Positions 9,474 through 19,422 of a DNA stretch of 64,000 nucleotides are shown here, one piece after another. Under the pieces are notes generated by a model. That model was not told the DNA's origin and searched no databases. It saw nothing but the letters and a program-made list of their open reading frames with translations. This stretch comes from Phycisphaerae bacterium. Its GTDB lineage: Bacteria > Planctomycetota > Phycisphaerae > UBA1845. A program made the position numbers and the translations under genes. The DNA is taken from NCBI GenBank assembly GCA_024102815.1, contig JAGFJJ010000059.1, positions 62,001 through 126,000 of the forward strand, read 5' to 3'. Position 1 is the first letter of the stretch; each line of letters starts with the position of its first letter.

Positions 9474-9876
9474 CGTGGTGGCTCGACGGCGCGGCAAAAT
9501 GTTTACCCGGATCTTCATCGAGGACATACATTGAGGTTTGGCGGATGCCGGCGACCCTGCCCCTGCCACAGCCTTCAGCGCCTCTTGAGTCAATATCGTC
9601 CTGCCCGGTTATTCCCATCCCGGTCAGCCGTTTCGAAGTGTTCTCTCGGGTAGCCACCTGGTACACGTTGACGGGCGCCCCGAGCCCCGCCGGAATGCCG
9701 CCTTCGCTCGCCGGGCCGGGAAACCGAATTCGATCATGAGGACTCGGGAGAATCTTGTTCCTTAATTAAGAAATGCCGATTTGCCGAGAGTTGCGCGAAA
9801 AGTCAACCTGTCCACTCGCGGCCCGTTGCTACTCAATGAAACCATCGAACATTGTTTTCTGCGTGTACCTATTGTG
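9474..9876. other. Intergenic stretch before the insertion sequence
   Basis: No convincing gene or RNA was seen. The small frames on either strand lack start context and motifs. A perfect palindrome CTTAATTAAG near 9766 is the only notable short pattern. Confidence 0.4.
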
Positions 9877-9878
9877 TA

Positions 9879-10712
9879 GAGCCTATCCCAAAACCAGTGA
9901 GCATCGATAGTTGTATAAGTCAGCATGAAGCTGACACTCACGGATGAGCAAGTGGACTGGCTGGCCGAACGAATTCCTGATCCGCCCAAGAGCCCCTTGG
10001 GCGGTCAGTCGCCGGTGCACAAAACGCAAGGTCATTCGATGCATCTTCTGGATCCTCGACAACGGCGCGAAGTGGAAGGACATACCGCGTCGCTTCGGCA
10101 GCGAGAGCACGGTCCACCGCTGGTTTTAGACCTGGGCCCGCGACGGCGTGTTCGAGCGGATCATGCGTCCCGCCGGGCGGTGCATCGAGGAGCGTGGCGG
10201 GTATCGCCTGTACGGATGCTTCGTCGAGGGATCGTCCGCCAAGGCTCGAGGCGGCGGCGACGGCATCGGCTGCACGAAGGCCGGAAAAGGCGTGAAAATC
10301 ATGGTTTTGGTGGACGCACGCGGATTGCCGGTGTCGATCGACACGATGTCGGCCCAACGACCCGAGAGGCGATTGGTACAGCGTCTGCTCGACTTCATGA
10401 TCACTGAGGAATCGCCGTAGCGCGTAGTCGGCGACAAGGCGTACGACAGCGATCAGCTGGACGAGGAGCTGGCCGAGCAGGGCATCGAGATGATTGCCCC
10501 GCACCGTTCGAACCGCAAGATCGAGAACTACACGCAGGACGGCCGACCGCTGCGCAGCCACGACTGGCGCTGGAAGGTTGAGCGGGCCATTTCCTGGCTG
10601 CAGAACTTCCGCCGGCTGTGCATTCGCTGAGAGAAGTCGACGAACCTGTTCAGCGGCTTTCTTCACCTGGGCTGCACCACGCTGCTGCTCAAAGAGGTCT
10701 TGGGATAGGCTC
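9879..10712 (+). mobile_element. Decayed IS5-family (IS427-like) insertion sequence
   Basis: An 834-bp element with perfect 12-bp terminal inverted repeats, GAGCCTATCCCA at 9879-9890 and its complement at 10701-10712. Both ends are flanked by TA (9877-9878 and 10713-10714), which matches the short target duplication of this IS group. It contains one transposase gene that is interrupted several times, so it is immobile by itself. Ends and duplication are still exact, so decay was by point mutation and not by rearrangement. Confidence 0.88.
9925..10708 (+). pseudogene. IS5-family DDE transposase, inactivated
   Basis: The conceptual product (about 260 residues) begins MKLTLTDEQVDWLAERIPDP and continues, after a shift of one base in the A-run at 10019-10022, into RKVIRCIFWILDNGAKWKDI. 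That shift might be a programmed frameshift, which occurs in this IS group. However, three in-frame stops follow: TAG at 10127 (probably from CAG), TAG at 10418 and TGA at 10628 (probably from TGG). The catalytic blocks remain readable: [19 protein letters not shown] and [14 protein letters not shown], giving D, D and E. The natural stop is TAG at 10706, just inside the right inverted repeat. Confidence 0.88.
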
Positions 10713-10714
10713 TA

Positions 10715-11231
10715 CTCGTTTTCCCGCTTTCCGAGCGTGCACCACCCGGCTGAACTCGAACCTCTTGAATCGGGTGGAACCCATTTCCAAGAGTAACCAT
10801 CTCCACTTCTTTGGTCACTTGCTCGACGTCGGACGCTGGGGGTCCTGGTGCGAAAGTGAAATAAAAGAAGCGGTTGGAGAGCGGCGGTAAACTTGTTAAA
10901 TGACTTCCCGGCGTATGTGGTTTCCTGTTCGTTCAAATAGCCCTCAAGGGCATCCACCTCCGTTGTTACGCAGGGCCGTTCAAAGCACCCCGCGATCGTT
11001 CTCGTAAAGCGAGCATCGCCGAGATCTCCTTACGCGTGCGTGCAAGATCCCTGCAACCTGGTCTGGCTTTCGGCTCAAGCTGGTGGGCATCCGCATTGCC
11101 CGCCATGTATGCCAGGACTTCGATGTCCATCTGGGTTGCATTCGCGATACGGTGGCAGGTTGCCCTGCTTTGATTCCGTCTAGCGCGATGTTGACAACTG
11201 GGGTCAACACTCGTCTCCTCAGATTTCGGGT
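10715..11231. other. Intergenic stretch downstream of the phosphorylase gene
   Basis: No confident gene. On the minus strand a 54-codon frame starting at ATG 11130 and ending at 10966 has moderately coding-like codon use and could be a small ORF after glgP. It has no recognisable motif and no clear ribosome binding site, so it is not called as a gene. Confidence 0.3.
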
Positions 11232-13001
11232 TCAAGGGGCGTAAGCTTTCAGCGCATATTGCTGCATCATCCGCTGCGTGTTGAAGAACGATCCGTTCAG
11301 GGCGATGGCGTGGTGCATCACGTCCAGAAACCGGTCGCGGTCTCGGTAATACAGAGGAAGGATCACCAATTCCAGCTTCTCGTAAAGTGACGATGCGTGC
11401 TCGGAACGGTTGCCTTCGTCCTTCGAGCCTGCATAGCTTCCCCGGTGCCCGATAGACCAACCGGTGACGCCCTCGATGTGGCCTTCGATCCACCATCCGT
11501 CCAGGACGCTTAGGCTGGGGACTCCGTTCAGGGCGGCTTTCATCCCGCTGGTCCCGGAAGCTTCCAGTGGCGGCTGGGGTGTATTGAGCCAGACGTCCAC
11601 GCCGGAGGTCATCATCCGGCCAAGTTCAATGTCATAGTTCTCGAGGTAGGCGATCTTCACCGCATCTCCCAGTGCCTCCCTCGCCTGCACGAGGCGGTGG
11701 ATGAGTTCTTTGCCACCCTGGTCGCGCGGATGTGCTTTACCCGCGTAGATCACTTGAATGGGACCAGTCTGGGAGGCGATCCGCTTGAGCCGCTCCACGT
11801 CAGTCAAAAGCAAGTCCGGTCGTTTGTAGGCTGTCGCACGCCGGGCGAACCCGAGCGTGAAGTGATCCACGCTCATGTCGGCGCCAGTCACGCGATTGAC
11901 TCGGTCGATCAACAGACTCTTCGCCTGCTCATGCGCCCGCCACAGCTCGTGCTTGGGAATGCTCAGGGTAAATCGGAGGCTGAAGTTGTCGGCCCTCCAC
12001 CCCGAGACATAGCGATCGTAGAGCTCCTGCAGAGGCTCCGCGGTCCAAGTTGCCGCGTGAACGCCGTTGGTGATCGCGTCGATTTCGTAGCCGGCAAACA
12101 TGTGTCGGGAGACGTCGGCGTGACGTTTGGCCACGCCGTTTACGTAGCGGCTCAGGTTGAGGGCGAGGTAGGTCATGTTCAGGAACCTGCCGCTGTGGCG
12201 AACGGCTTCCGGATCGGGGAAGTGCTCGGGGTGCTGAAGAATGCGGCTGACGAGGTCTGCGCTGAAGATGTCCCTGAGGTCAACGAAGTCGTCTCGTTGG
12301 CCCAGGATCTGAACCACCAATTCGAGCGGGAACTGGTCGTGTCCGGCCGAAACGGGCGTGTGCGTGGTGAAGACGCACTTCTCCCGGACAGACTCGATAT
12401 CCTCGCGACTGATCGATCGCCGCCCGGCATGAGTCGCTGCTTCGTCCAGCAATTCCAGAGTGAGCAGGGCGGCATGCCCTTCGTTCAAGTGAAAGCGACT
12501 GAGCTGCTGATGTCCCAGCGCCCGCAGCATGCGCACCCCGCCCATGCCAAGGATGACCTCCTGGCAGAGGCGGTAATGCGGATCACCACCATAGAGCGAG
12601 TCCGTCAGCGTTCTATCCCACGGGGTGTTTTCCGGCAGGTCCGCATCCAGGAAGTATACCGGGACGGCATGGCCGCCCGTGCCCGTCACCTCGTATCTCC
12701 AAGCGCGTAATAGAACCGTCCTTCCCTCGATGCTGACCGACGCCCTCGACGGCATCTCCCGAAGATACTTGTCGATCGTCCATGTGTCCGGCTCTTCGGT
12801 CTGCCAACCGCTGGCGTCGAGCCTCTGGCGGAAGTAGCCCTTTCGGTGCAGCAGAGTGACGGCAACCAGGGGTAGGCCGAGATCCGCCGCCGAGCGAATG
12901 GAGTCCCCAGCCAACACTCCCAAGCCACCGCTATAGGTCGGCATCGTCGATTCGACCCCGATTTCCATTGAGAAGTATGCGATCATAGGCCGCTCGTTCA
13001 T
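11232..13001 (-). CDS. glgP: Alpha-glucan (glycogen/maltodextrin) phosphorylase, short form
   Basis: A 589-residue GT35 enzyme that releases glucose-1-phosphate from alpha-1,4-glucans. It is the short TIGR02094-type form and not the 800-residue glycogen phosphorylase. The N-terminal block [26 protein letters not shown] is diagnostic. The pyridoxal-phosphate lysine is in [14 protein letters not shown] (about K488), followed by the LDGWWIEGH segment. The ATG overlaps the stop of the upstream RND pump gene by 4 bp (ATGA), so the enzyme is co-translated with an efflux transporter, an unusual pairing. It is the last gene of the minus-strand cluster. Confidence 0.93.
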   Translation of the reverse strand: MNERPMIAYFSMEIGVESTMPTYSGGLGVLAGDSIRSAADLGLPLVAVTLLHRKGYFRQRLDASGWQTEEPDTWTIDKYLREMPSRASVSIEGRTVLLRAWRYEVTGTGGHAVPVYFLDADLPENTPWDRTLTDSLYGGDPHYRLCQEVILGMGGVRMLRALGHQQLSRFHLNEGHAALLTLELLDEAATHAGRRSISREDIESVREKCVFTTHTPVSAGHDQFPLELVVQILGQRDDFVDLRDIFSADLVSRILQHPEHFPDPEAVRHSGRFLNMTYLALNLSRYVNGVAKRHADVSRHMFAGYEIDAITNGVHAATWTAEPLQELYDRYVSGWRADNFSLRFTLSIPKHELWRAHEQAKSLLIDRVNRVTGADMSVDHFTLGFARRATAYKRPDLLLTDVERLKRIASQTGPIQVIYAGKAHPRDQGGKELIHRLVQAREALGDAVKIAYLENYDIELGRMMTSGVDVWLNTPQPPLEASGTSGMKAALNGVPSLSVLDGWWIEGHIEGVTGWSIGHRGSYAGSKDEGNRSEHASSLYEKLELVILPLYYRDRDRFLDVMHHAIALNGSFFNTQRMMQQYALKAYAP

Positions 13002-16000
13002 GAGTGTGCTCCTGTCGATGCGTGTGCTGCACCCTTTAACTGAAGCTGTTCACCGGGTCGATGTACCCTCTCAACGAGGCTGCGGATGACGTAATAGAAG
13101 ACCGGCGTCAGGAAGATGCCGAACAGGGTGACGCCGATCATGCCGGCAAACACCGCCATGCCCAGCGTCCGCCGCATCTCGGCGCCTGCGCCGTGTGCGA
13201 CCACCAGCGGTAACACGCCAAGGATAAAAGCGAAGCTGGTCATTAGGATAGGCCGCAGTCGTACACGGGCGGCCTCGGTGGACGCGTCGAAACGGCTGGC
13301 GCCCTGGACCTGGCGGTCGCGGGCAAACTCGACGATCAGGATCGCGTTCTTAGCCGCCAGGCCGACGAGCACCACGAAGCCCACCTGCACGAAGATGTTG
13401 ACGTCCATGCCGGCGAGGAACAGGCCTGCCAGGGCGCTCAGCAGGCACATGGGCACGACGAGGATTACCGCCCACGGCAGCGACCACCCCTCGTACAGAC
13501 CGGCCAGCACGAAGTAGACGAGCATGACACCCAGCGCGAACGCGCTGAACGGGTTCTTTTGCAGGTCGCGGAACTGCTCGAGCTTGCTCGCCTCCTTCTG
13601 AAGATAGCTCACTTCGGTCCACTCCGTGGCCATGTTGTGCGGCAGGTTGCGGCTGAGTCGCTCCATTGTCGCCAGCGCGTCGCCCATGCTGGTCCCCGGC
13701 AGCGGGGTCCCGGTGATCGACGCGGCCGGGAACATGTTGTATCGCGTCACTTGGACCGGACCAGTGGAATCGTGCACCTCCGCCAGCGCGCCGAGAGGCA
13801 CCATCTCGCCGTCGGTATTTCGAACCTTGAATTGCCGAATCGCGTCCGCGTCGGTGCGGAAGGGCGCGTCGGCCTGCACGTTGACTTGCCAGGTACGGCC
13901 AAAGCGGTTGAAGTCGTTGACGTAGTAGCTGCCCAGGTAGGCCTGAAGGGCGTCGAACACCTCGGTGAGCGGCACGCCCATCGACTTGACCCTCTCGCGG
14001 TCGATGTCCACGTAGAGCTGGGGCGTGCGGGCGCGGAAGCCGTTGAACAGCCCGGCGAGTCCCGGCTGCTCGTTGCCTTTTGCGGCCAAGTCATCGGTGC
14101 GGGCCTGAAGCTCGCTGAAATCCACGTCGCCGATGCCCTCCACCATCAACTTGAAGCCGGCGGATCTCCCGAGACCCGAGATCGGCGGTGCCCCGAAGAC
14201 CACCACCTGCGCCTCCGGCACTTCCCGCATCAAACGCTCTCGAATCCGGGCCGCGACGGACTCCGCTCCAAGCTCGTGACCCAGGCGCTCCTCAAACGGC
14301 TTGAGAATGACGAATACATTGCTGTAATTGGAGCTGTTGGCGTTCAGGACGTAGGACATCCCGGGTAGTGCAAGCGTGTGCGCGACGCCTGCCGTTTCAA
14401 GGGCGATCCGCTCAACTGCGTCCGTCGCCGCCAGTGTGCGCTCCAGCGAGGCCGAGTCAGGTAACACGATGTTCGTCACCAGGTAACCCTTGTCCTGCAT
14501 GGGGATGAAGCCGGTGGGGATGCGACCAAAACCAAAGCCCGTCAGGCCGACCATCCCGACGTAGAGCAGGAGCGCGACGGCGCTGAGGCGGAGACACCAG
14601 CCAACGGTCGCTCCGTAGACCTGCGTCGCACGCTCGAACAGCCAATTAAAGCCGCGGAAGCCACGACCCAGTACCCAGTTCACAGCGTGGATCACAATTC
14701 GACCAAGCCCGCCACCGGCGATGGCGCCAGGGAGGAAGAGAAGCAGGTGCACGCCCAAGGACCGCAAACTTGCACCAAAGCCACCAGGCGTCGCCTCGAC
14801 GGCGTGCTCGCCGGTCGACAACCCAAACCACGGGCCGAGGACTGGCGCGAGCAGCCACATCGACGCCAGTCCGCCGAACAGGGCGAAGCTCCACCACGGC
14901 AGTGCTTCCTTGCCTTCGTCCCCGTGGTGGCCCGGTTTGCGGTTGCGGAAGAACAACACAGCCAGCGCCGGCGTCATGGTCATCGCGTTCACGGCCGAGA
15001 TGATCATCGACACCGAAATCGTGACAGCGAATTGACGGAAGAACTGGCCCACCAGCCCGCTGAGGAATGCGCTGGGCAGGAGCACCGAGCTAAGAACCAA
15101 CGTGATGGCCAGGATCGGCCCGCTGATCTCCTTCATCGCGTCGATCGTGGCCTCGCGTACGGGCTTGCCCATATCGAGGTGCCGTTCGATGTTCTCGAGG
15201 ACGACGATGGCGTCGTCGACCACGATGCCGATCGCCAGCACCAGCCCGAACAAAGTCAGGTTGTTCAGCGTGAAGCCCATCACGCTCATAACGGCGAACG
15301 TACCGACCAGCGAGACGATCACGCCGATCATCGGCAACAGCACAGATCTCCAATCCTGGAGGAAAACCAGCACGACCACGGTCACAAGGATGATGGCCTC
15401 GATGAGCGTGTGGAACACCTGGTTGACCGACTCGCGGACGAAGGGCGTCGTGTCATAGACAATGGCGTAACGCAGTCCGGCGGGGAATCGCGTTTCCAGT
15501 TCCCGCATCGCCGCCTTGATCTGGTCGGCGGTGTCGAGCGCGTTCGCGCCGGGCAGCAGGTAAATGGCCAGGCCCGACGACGCTCGGCGGTCCAGCCGCG
15601 CAATCAGGTCCTCGCTCCGCGCGCCCAGTTCGGCCCGGCCCACGTCCCGCAGGTACGTGATCTCTCCGTTGGAGTCCGACCTAAGGACGATGTCGGCGAA
15701 CTGCTCAATCTCGGTCAGTCGGCCCAGCGTACTGAGCGTAAGTTGAAAATCCTGGCCCGCAGGAACCGGCGGCTGGCCGATCCGCCCCGCGGCCACCTGC
15801 ACGTTCTGCTCGCGCAGCACCCGGATCACGTCTCCGACGGTCATGCCTCGCGCCTGCAGCTTGTCCGGGTCCAGCCAGATACGCATGCTGTAGTCCTGCT
15901 GGCCCATGACGAAGGCGTCGCCGACCCCCTCGATGCGGGCGATCGCGTCCTTGAGCTGGATGGTTGCGTAGTTACTCAGGTAGAGCTGGTCGTAGTAGGG

Positions 16001-16459
16001 CAGACCGGTTTCGGGGTTGTCGTCCGAGTACAGGCTGATGGCCAGCAGAATGTCCGCCGCCTGCTTTTTGGTGGTCACGCCGATGTTCTTGACCACCTCG
16101 GGGAGCGATGGCTGGGCGATGGCGACCCGGTTCTGCACCAACACCTGGGCCATGTTGATGTCGGTGCCGATCTCGAACGTCACGTCCAAGGTGTACGAGC
16201 CGTCGTTGTTGCTCTGCGACGACATGTACATCATCCGTTCGACGCCGTTCACCTGCTGCTCGATCGGCGCGGCAACCGTGTCGGCGACCACCTGGGCGTT
16301 GGCCCCGGGGTAGTTCGCGTAGACGCGGATCATCGGCGGCGTGACGTCCGGGTACTCGGCAACGGGCAACAATCCCGCCGCGATGGTTCCAAGCAGGACG
16401 ATGACGATCGAGACCACGCTGGCCAGGACCGGGCGCTGGATAAAGAAACGGGCTAGCAT
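12998..16459 (-). CDS. RND efflux pump, HAE1-type inner membrane transporter
   Basis: An 1153-residue proton-driven efflux permease of the AcrB/MexB type. It starts [16 protein letters not shown] after a clear ribosome binding site (GGAGAAGGAGAG). Proton-relay residues are present: the Asp pair in [12 protein letters not shown] (415-416) and the Lys in GLAAKNAIL (1037). Two large periplasmic loops and the usual 12 membrane helices can be followed. It is about 100 residues longer than AcrB because of an insert near 506-603, between helices 6 and 7, that carries two additional hydrophobic stretches. The adaptor gene precedes it by 69 bp; no outer-membrane TolC-like channel is encoded nearby, so that must come from elsewhere. 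Confidence 0.94.
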   Translation of the reverse strand: MLARFFIQRPVLASVVSIVIVLLGTIAAGLLPVAEYPDVTPPMIRVYANYPGANAQVVADTVAAPIEQQVNGVERMMYMSSQSNNDGSYTLDVTFEIGTDINMAQVLVQNRVAIAQPSLPEVVKNIGVTTKKQAADILLAISLYSDDNPETGLPYYDQLYLSNYATIQLKDAIARIEGVGDAFVMGQQDYSMRIWLDPDKLQARGMTVGDVIRVLREQNVQVAAGRIGQPPVPAGQDFQLTLSTLGRLTEIEQFADIVLRSDSNGEITYLRDVGRAELGARSEDLIARLDRRASSGLAIYLLPGANALDTADQIKAAMRELETRFPAGLRYAIVYDTTPFVRESVNQVFHTLIEAIILVTVVVLVFLQDWRSVLLPMIGVIVSLVGTFAVMSVMGFTLNNLTLFGLVLAIGIVVDDAIVVLENIERHLDMGKPVREATIDAMKEISGPILAITLVLSSVLLPSAFLSGLVGQFFRQFAVTISVSMIISAVNAMTMTPALAVLFFRNRKPGHHGDEGKEALPWWSFALFGGLASMWLLAPVLGPWFGLSTGEHAVEATPGGFGASLRSLGVHLLLFLPGAIAGGGLGRIVIHAVNWVLGRGFRGFNWLFERATQVYGATVGWCLRLSAVALLLYVGMVGLTGFGFGRIPTGFIPMQDKGYLVTNIVLPDSASLERTLAATDAVERIALETAGVAHTLALPGMSYVLNANSSNYSNVFVILKPFEERLGHELGAESVAARIRERLMREVPEAQVVVFGAPPISGLGRSAGFKLMVEGIGDVDFSELQARTDDLAAKGNEQPGLAGLFNGFRARTPQLYVDIDRERVKSMGVPLTEVFDALQAYLGSYYVNDFNRFGRTWQVNVQADAPFRTDADAIRQFKVRNTDGEMVPLGALAEVHDSTGPVQVTRYNMFPAASITGTPLPGTSMGDALATMERLSRNLPHNMATEWTEVSYLQKEASKLEQFRDLQKNPFSAFALGVMLVYFVLAGLYEGWSLPWAVILVVPMCLLSALAGLFLAGMDVNIFVQVGFVVLVGLAAKNAILIVEFARDRQVQGASRFDASTEAARVRLRPILMTSFAFILGVLPLVVAHGAGAEMRRTLGMAVFAGMIGVTLFGIFLTPVFYYVIRSLVERVHRPGEQLQLKGAAHASTGAHS

Positions 16460-16528
16460 TTCACTCTCCTTCTCCCCCTCGCCCTCTCCGCCACGTTGGG
16501 CGCAAGGCGCGGGGGTCCGTGTTTCAGG

Positions 16529-17839
16529 TCAAGGGCTGGAAGCGGACATCGACTCAGGTGTCATTGCGTTTGCTTTCCAAGCCACCGAGCCCGGCATGTC
16601 CATCAGGGTCGGCTCGACCGTGACGCCCGGTCGAACCTGCTGCAACCCGCTTACGACCACCCGCTCACCGGGCTTAAGGCCATCGGCGATCTCGCGCAGG
16701 CCGTCGTGCAGCGCGCCTACCCGAACAGGTCGAACGGTGACCTTGTTGTCCCCCCCTACGACGTAAACAATCTTCTGTCCCTGGTCCGTGTCGAGCACGC
16801 GGTCGGACACGAGCACGGCCTGGTGGGGCGCGGAGACCGGCACTCGGACGCGGGCGAAGTAGCCCGGGACAAGCGCGCCGTCCGCATTGGGGAAAACTCC
16901 CCGAACGCGCAGCGTGCCAGTCTTGGGATTGACTTGGTTGTCCACGAAGTTGACCGTACCGTGGTGGGGCAAACCGTCCTCAGCCGTCAGCCCCAGCCAG
17001 ACCGGGATGTCCGCTTTTTCGTTCGACTCGAGCTTACCCTCGCGGATCAATTGCTGCATGCGCTGGACGGTGCGCTCGTCGACGTCGAAGTTGGCGTACA
17101 TCGGGTCCACGGAAACAATGGTGGTAAGGAGCGTACCGCTGCCGATCCCGCCCGTGACGACGTTGCCGGTGGTTACGTACTTGTAGCTGATCCGTCCCGA
17201 GATCGGCGCGACAACGCGGCACCACTCCACGTTCAGCCCTGCCAGTTCGACGGCGGCCGTGGCGGCCGCTTTCGCAGCCCGCGCTTCCTGAAGACGAGCG
17301 GACGCCGTGTCGTACTCGAAGACCGTGCGCGAGTCCGGTGGGATGTCTTCGATGCGATCGAATTCAATCTGTGCCAGACTGAGATTCGCCGCGGCACGCG
17401 CTTCTTCGGCGATGCGGGTCTCAAGGTCCGCCTGGAACGGTCGCACGTCAATCTCCACCAGTACGTCTCCTTGCCGCACGAGAGTCCCTGACTGAAACGG
17501 CACTGCCACGATCTGGCCGCTCACGCGGGCGCGTACGTCGGTGGATTCGACGGCGGCAACCCGAGCGGTGAATTCCGCGTAGTCGGTTACCTCGCGCTCG
17601 ACCGGCAGGCTGACGTTAACGGCCGGCGGCGCGGTCGGCACCGGCGGTGCCGGTTGCTTGCAGCCCGTCGCGGCCAACGTGCTGCCGATGTGCAGCGCGA
17701 GGGTGAGTGTGAGTCGCCGCCGGGAGCGAGCAGCCGACCCGGCGGATTGACGGGCACCCGCAGCCGGCACAATCTCCTTGCGGGCACCACGATTCTGTAC
17801 AGCCATCTTCCCAGCTCTCGTGTAACTCACGTTCATCAT
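16529..17839 (-). CDS. RND efflux periplasmic adaptor (membrane fusion protein)
   Basis: A 436-residue HlyD/AcrA-type adaptor that links the RND pump to an outer-membrane channel. It begins with a long basic N-region and a hydrophobic segment ending in a lipobox-like LAATGC (cysteine near 60), so it is probably a lipoprotein. The barrel-sandwich half-motif VRARVSGQIVAVPFQSGTLV, an alpha-hairpin and the second lipoyl half are in the expected order. An internal ATG (17806) would shorten the N-region by 11 residues. The start lies one base after the phosphatase stop, so the genes are co-transcribed. Confidence 0.9.
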   Translation of the reverse strand: MMNVSYTRAGKMAVQNRGARKEIVPAAGARQSAGSAARSRRRLTLTLALHIGSTLAATGCKQPAPPVPTAPPAVNVSLPVEREVTDYAEFTARVAAVESTDVRARVSGQIVAVPFQSGTLVRQGDVLVEIDVRPFQADLETRIAEEARAAANLSLAQIEFDRIEDIPPDSRTVFEYDTASARLQEARAAKAAATAAVELAGLNVEWCRVVAPISGRISYKYVTTGNVVTGGIGSGTLLTTIVSVDPMYANFDVDERTVQRMQQLIREGKLESNEKADIPVWLGLTAEDGLPHHGTVNFVDNQVNPKTGTLRVRGVFPNADGALVPGYFARVRVPVSAPHQAVLVSDRVLDTDQGQKIVYVVGGDNKVTVRPVRVGALHDGLREIADGLKPGERVVVSGLQQVRPGVTVEPTLMDMPGSVAWKANAMTPESMSASSP

Positions 17840-17840
17840 C

Positions 17841-18812
17841 TCACGACCTCACTTTCGCCTGGACCGTTGCTTCAATGGGCCTCACAACTGCGACGAGGCA
17901 CGTTTCATCATCGCCAGCCGGTCGCCACTCGCGGAACTCCCGAACCGAGTGCACAATGAAGCCCAACAATTCCGCGGCCGTATTTGTCGGATTGCAGAGG
18001 ACTGCGTCGAGGCGCGCATCGCCAAACAAGTCGTGGGCGGGGTTCGCGCTTTCGGTGATACCGTCGGTGAACAGGACGAGTCGATCGCCTGGCAGGAACT
18101 GCACCGATGCCTCGCCATATTCGGCTTTCTCCTCGATCCCCAGTGGAAGCCCGGAGACAGCATCAAGCCGCATGACTTCGCTTCCGCGAACCAATCGCGG
18201 TGGGGGGTGCCCGGCCGATGTATAGGTGAGCATCTGAGACTCAGAGTCATATAGACCCACAAACGCCGTCACGAACTGGCCTGTATTGGATAGATAACGA
18301 GTAACGAGGGGCTGATTGATCAAGGCTAAGGCCGTACCTGGAGAAGTCTGACCTTCCACGGCGTTACCGAGTGCATGAACCAAGGCGAGGATTGCCGCCG
18401 CTGCCAGGCCGTGGCCGACCGCATCAGCGATGACAATCGCCCATCGATTGTGCCCTACCGGCCGTACGTCATAGAAGTCTCCGCCGACGCCTTCCACACC
18501 CGCGAAATGCACGGCCAGATCGAGTCCGGGGATCTCGGGAAGACGCTTGGGGAGCATCGCACGCTGGATCGAGACGAGCGTTTCGGCATAGCTCGCAAGC
18601 TGGTTGCGCGCCTGACGCAGGTCCTCATGAACCTGTAGAATGCGGTCTGACAGCGCGACAAACAGCTCTGGTGAAATTCGGATGAACCGATCATCAAGCG
18701 ATTGGGTAGTATCCAAATAGCAGTCCGCAAATCTTGCCCGGAGCCCGCAGACGCGACCATTTCCATTCCGTTCCTGTACTGACGTATCCATCATCGCTTT
18801 CTGCCTTTCCAT
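17841..18812 (-). CDS. SpoIIE/RsbU-type PP2C serine phosphatase
   Basis: A 323-residue protein with a helical N-terminal region (about 45-90) and a PP2C-like SpoIIE phosphatase domain (about 95-320). The metal-binding acidic residues are in place: GGDFYDV (D112), IADAVGHG (D130) and FTDGITES (D250). Family members dephosphorylate STAS-domain anti-anti-sigma factors. A STAS gene lies 278 bp upstream on the same strand, so it is the natural candidate substrate. A second ATG six codons in (18794) has the better-spaced purine-rich leader and may be the true start. No anti-sigma serine kinase is encoded in the window. Confidence 0.9.
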   Translation of the reverse strand: MERQKAMMDTSVQERNGNGRVCGLRARFADCYLDTTQSLDDRFIRISPELFVALSDRILQVHEDLRQARNQLASYAETLVSIQRAMLPKRLPEIPGLDLAVHFAGVEGVGGDFYDVRPVGHNRWAIVIADAVGHGLAAAAILALVHALGNAVEGQTSPGTALALINQPLVTRYLSNTGQFVTAFVGLYDSESQMLTYTSAGHPPPRLVRGSEVMRLDAVSGLPLGIEEKAEYGEASVQFLPGDRLVLFTDGITESANPAHDLFGDARLDAVLCNPTNTAAELLGFIVHSVREFREWRPAGDDETCLVAVVRPIEATVQAKVRS

Positions 18813-18856
18813 GCGCGAGCGCCCTGCACCGTCTTACGTTCGTACCGCCGTGGTCA

Positions 18857-19093
18857 TTACGCGCAAAGGGAGTGTGCATTCCGGGCGCGAAGTTCCATCT
18901 CTGCCTGAAGCCAGTCGAACTCGGTGTTGCCCGTCTTGCCTGGATAATTCAGAGTGATCCTCATGCCGCGTTCCTGAGGCGCCGCGTTCGCGGGACCTTT
19001 CTCTCCAGGCTCCCCGGCTTCAGCGACCTCGAGCTCGAGGTCCATTTCGTCCCCTTCGCCCCGACGAATTCGATTCCAGTGTTGCAGTCTCAT
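18857..19093 (-). CDS. Small acidic hypothetical protein coupled to the STAS gene
   Basis: A 78-residue frame whose ATG (19091-19093) overlaps the STAS stop as ATGA, the mark of translational coupling. The product starts MRLQHWNRIRRGEGDEMDLE, has an acidic middle and a C-terminal part with YPGKTGNTEFDWLQAEME. No known domain was recognised. Position between a STAS protein and a STAS phosphatase suggests a role in the same switch; this is inference. Confidence 0.55.
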   Translation of the reverse strand: MRLQHWNRIRRGEGDEMDLELEVAEAGEPGEKGPANAAPQERGMRITLNYPGKTGNTEFDWLQAEMELRARNAHSLCA

Positions 19094-19404
19094 GCATGGT
19101 CTCCTTTCATGTCCGAGTGGTCTGTCCGTCCGTTTCCGGCGATCTCCGCCACGACGGCCTTTGTCATACAATCCTCTGCGATGAACTGTGCCCCTTGAGC
19201 ATGCATCTCCGCCAGCCGAGCCTTGCCCGCAGCGTCGATGTACGTCACGTCGGTGAGATCCACGCAAACGCTTGGTCGGCTCGGGCTCTCCAACGTGCTG
19301 CGCCAGCATTGTTCCAGTTCTCGCACACATGGTCCCTCCAGCCTTCCTTCAAGCCGGAAGGTGAGGGTCCGCGGGCTGTCATTCGCCGTTATCCGCAACA
19401 TCAC
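19090..19404 (-). CDS. STAS-domain protein lacking the phosphoacceptor serine
   Basis: A 104-residue single-domain STAS protein, the fold of SpoIIAA/RsbV anti-anti-sigma factors. It has the strand pattern LTFRLEGRLEGPCVREL and the VDLTDVTYID segment. Classical members continue as DSSG or DTSG, where the serine is phosphorylated by a RsbW-type kinase. Here the sequence is DAAG (residues 57-60), so that site is missing. Variants of this kind may work as scaffold or ligand-binding modules. A ribosome binding site (AGGAG) precedes the ATG, 18 bp after the HtrA-like gene. Confidence 0.85.
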   Translation of the reverse strand: MMLRITANDSPRTLTFRLEGRLEGPCVRELEQCWRSTLESPSRPSVCVDLTDVTYIDAAGKARLAEMHAQGAQFIAEDCMTKAVVAEIAGNGRTDHSDMKGDHA

Positions 19405-19422
19405 AATCTCCTCGGTTGCGTA

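Noticed and set aside
11697..12710. A 337-codon plus-strand frame
   Set aside because: Antisense to glgP, which has all expected catalytic blocks.
14687..16456. A 589-codon plus-strand frame opposite the RND pump gene
   Set aside because: It is exactly antisense to a well-supported pump gene and its translation (HRHRN, DDDDRD runs) is low complexity.
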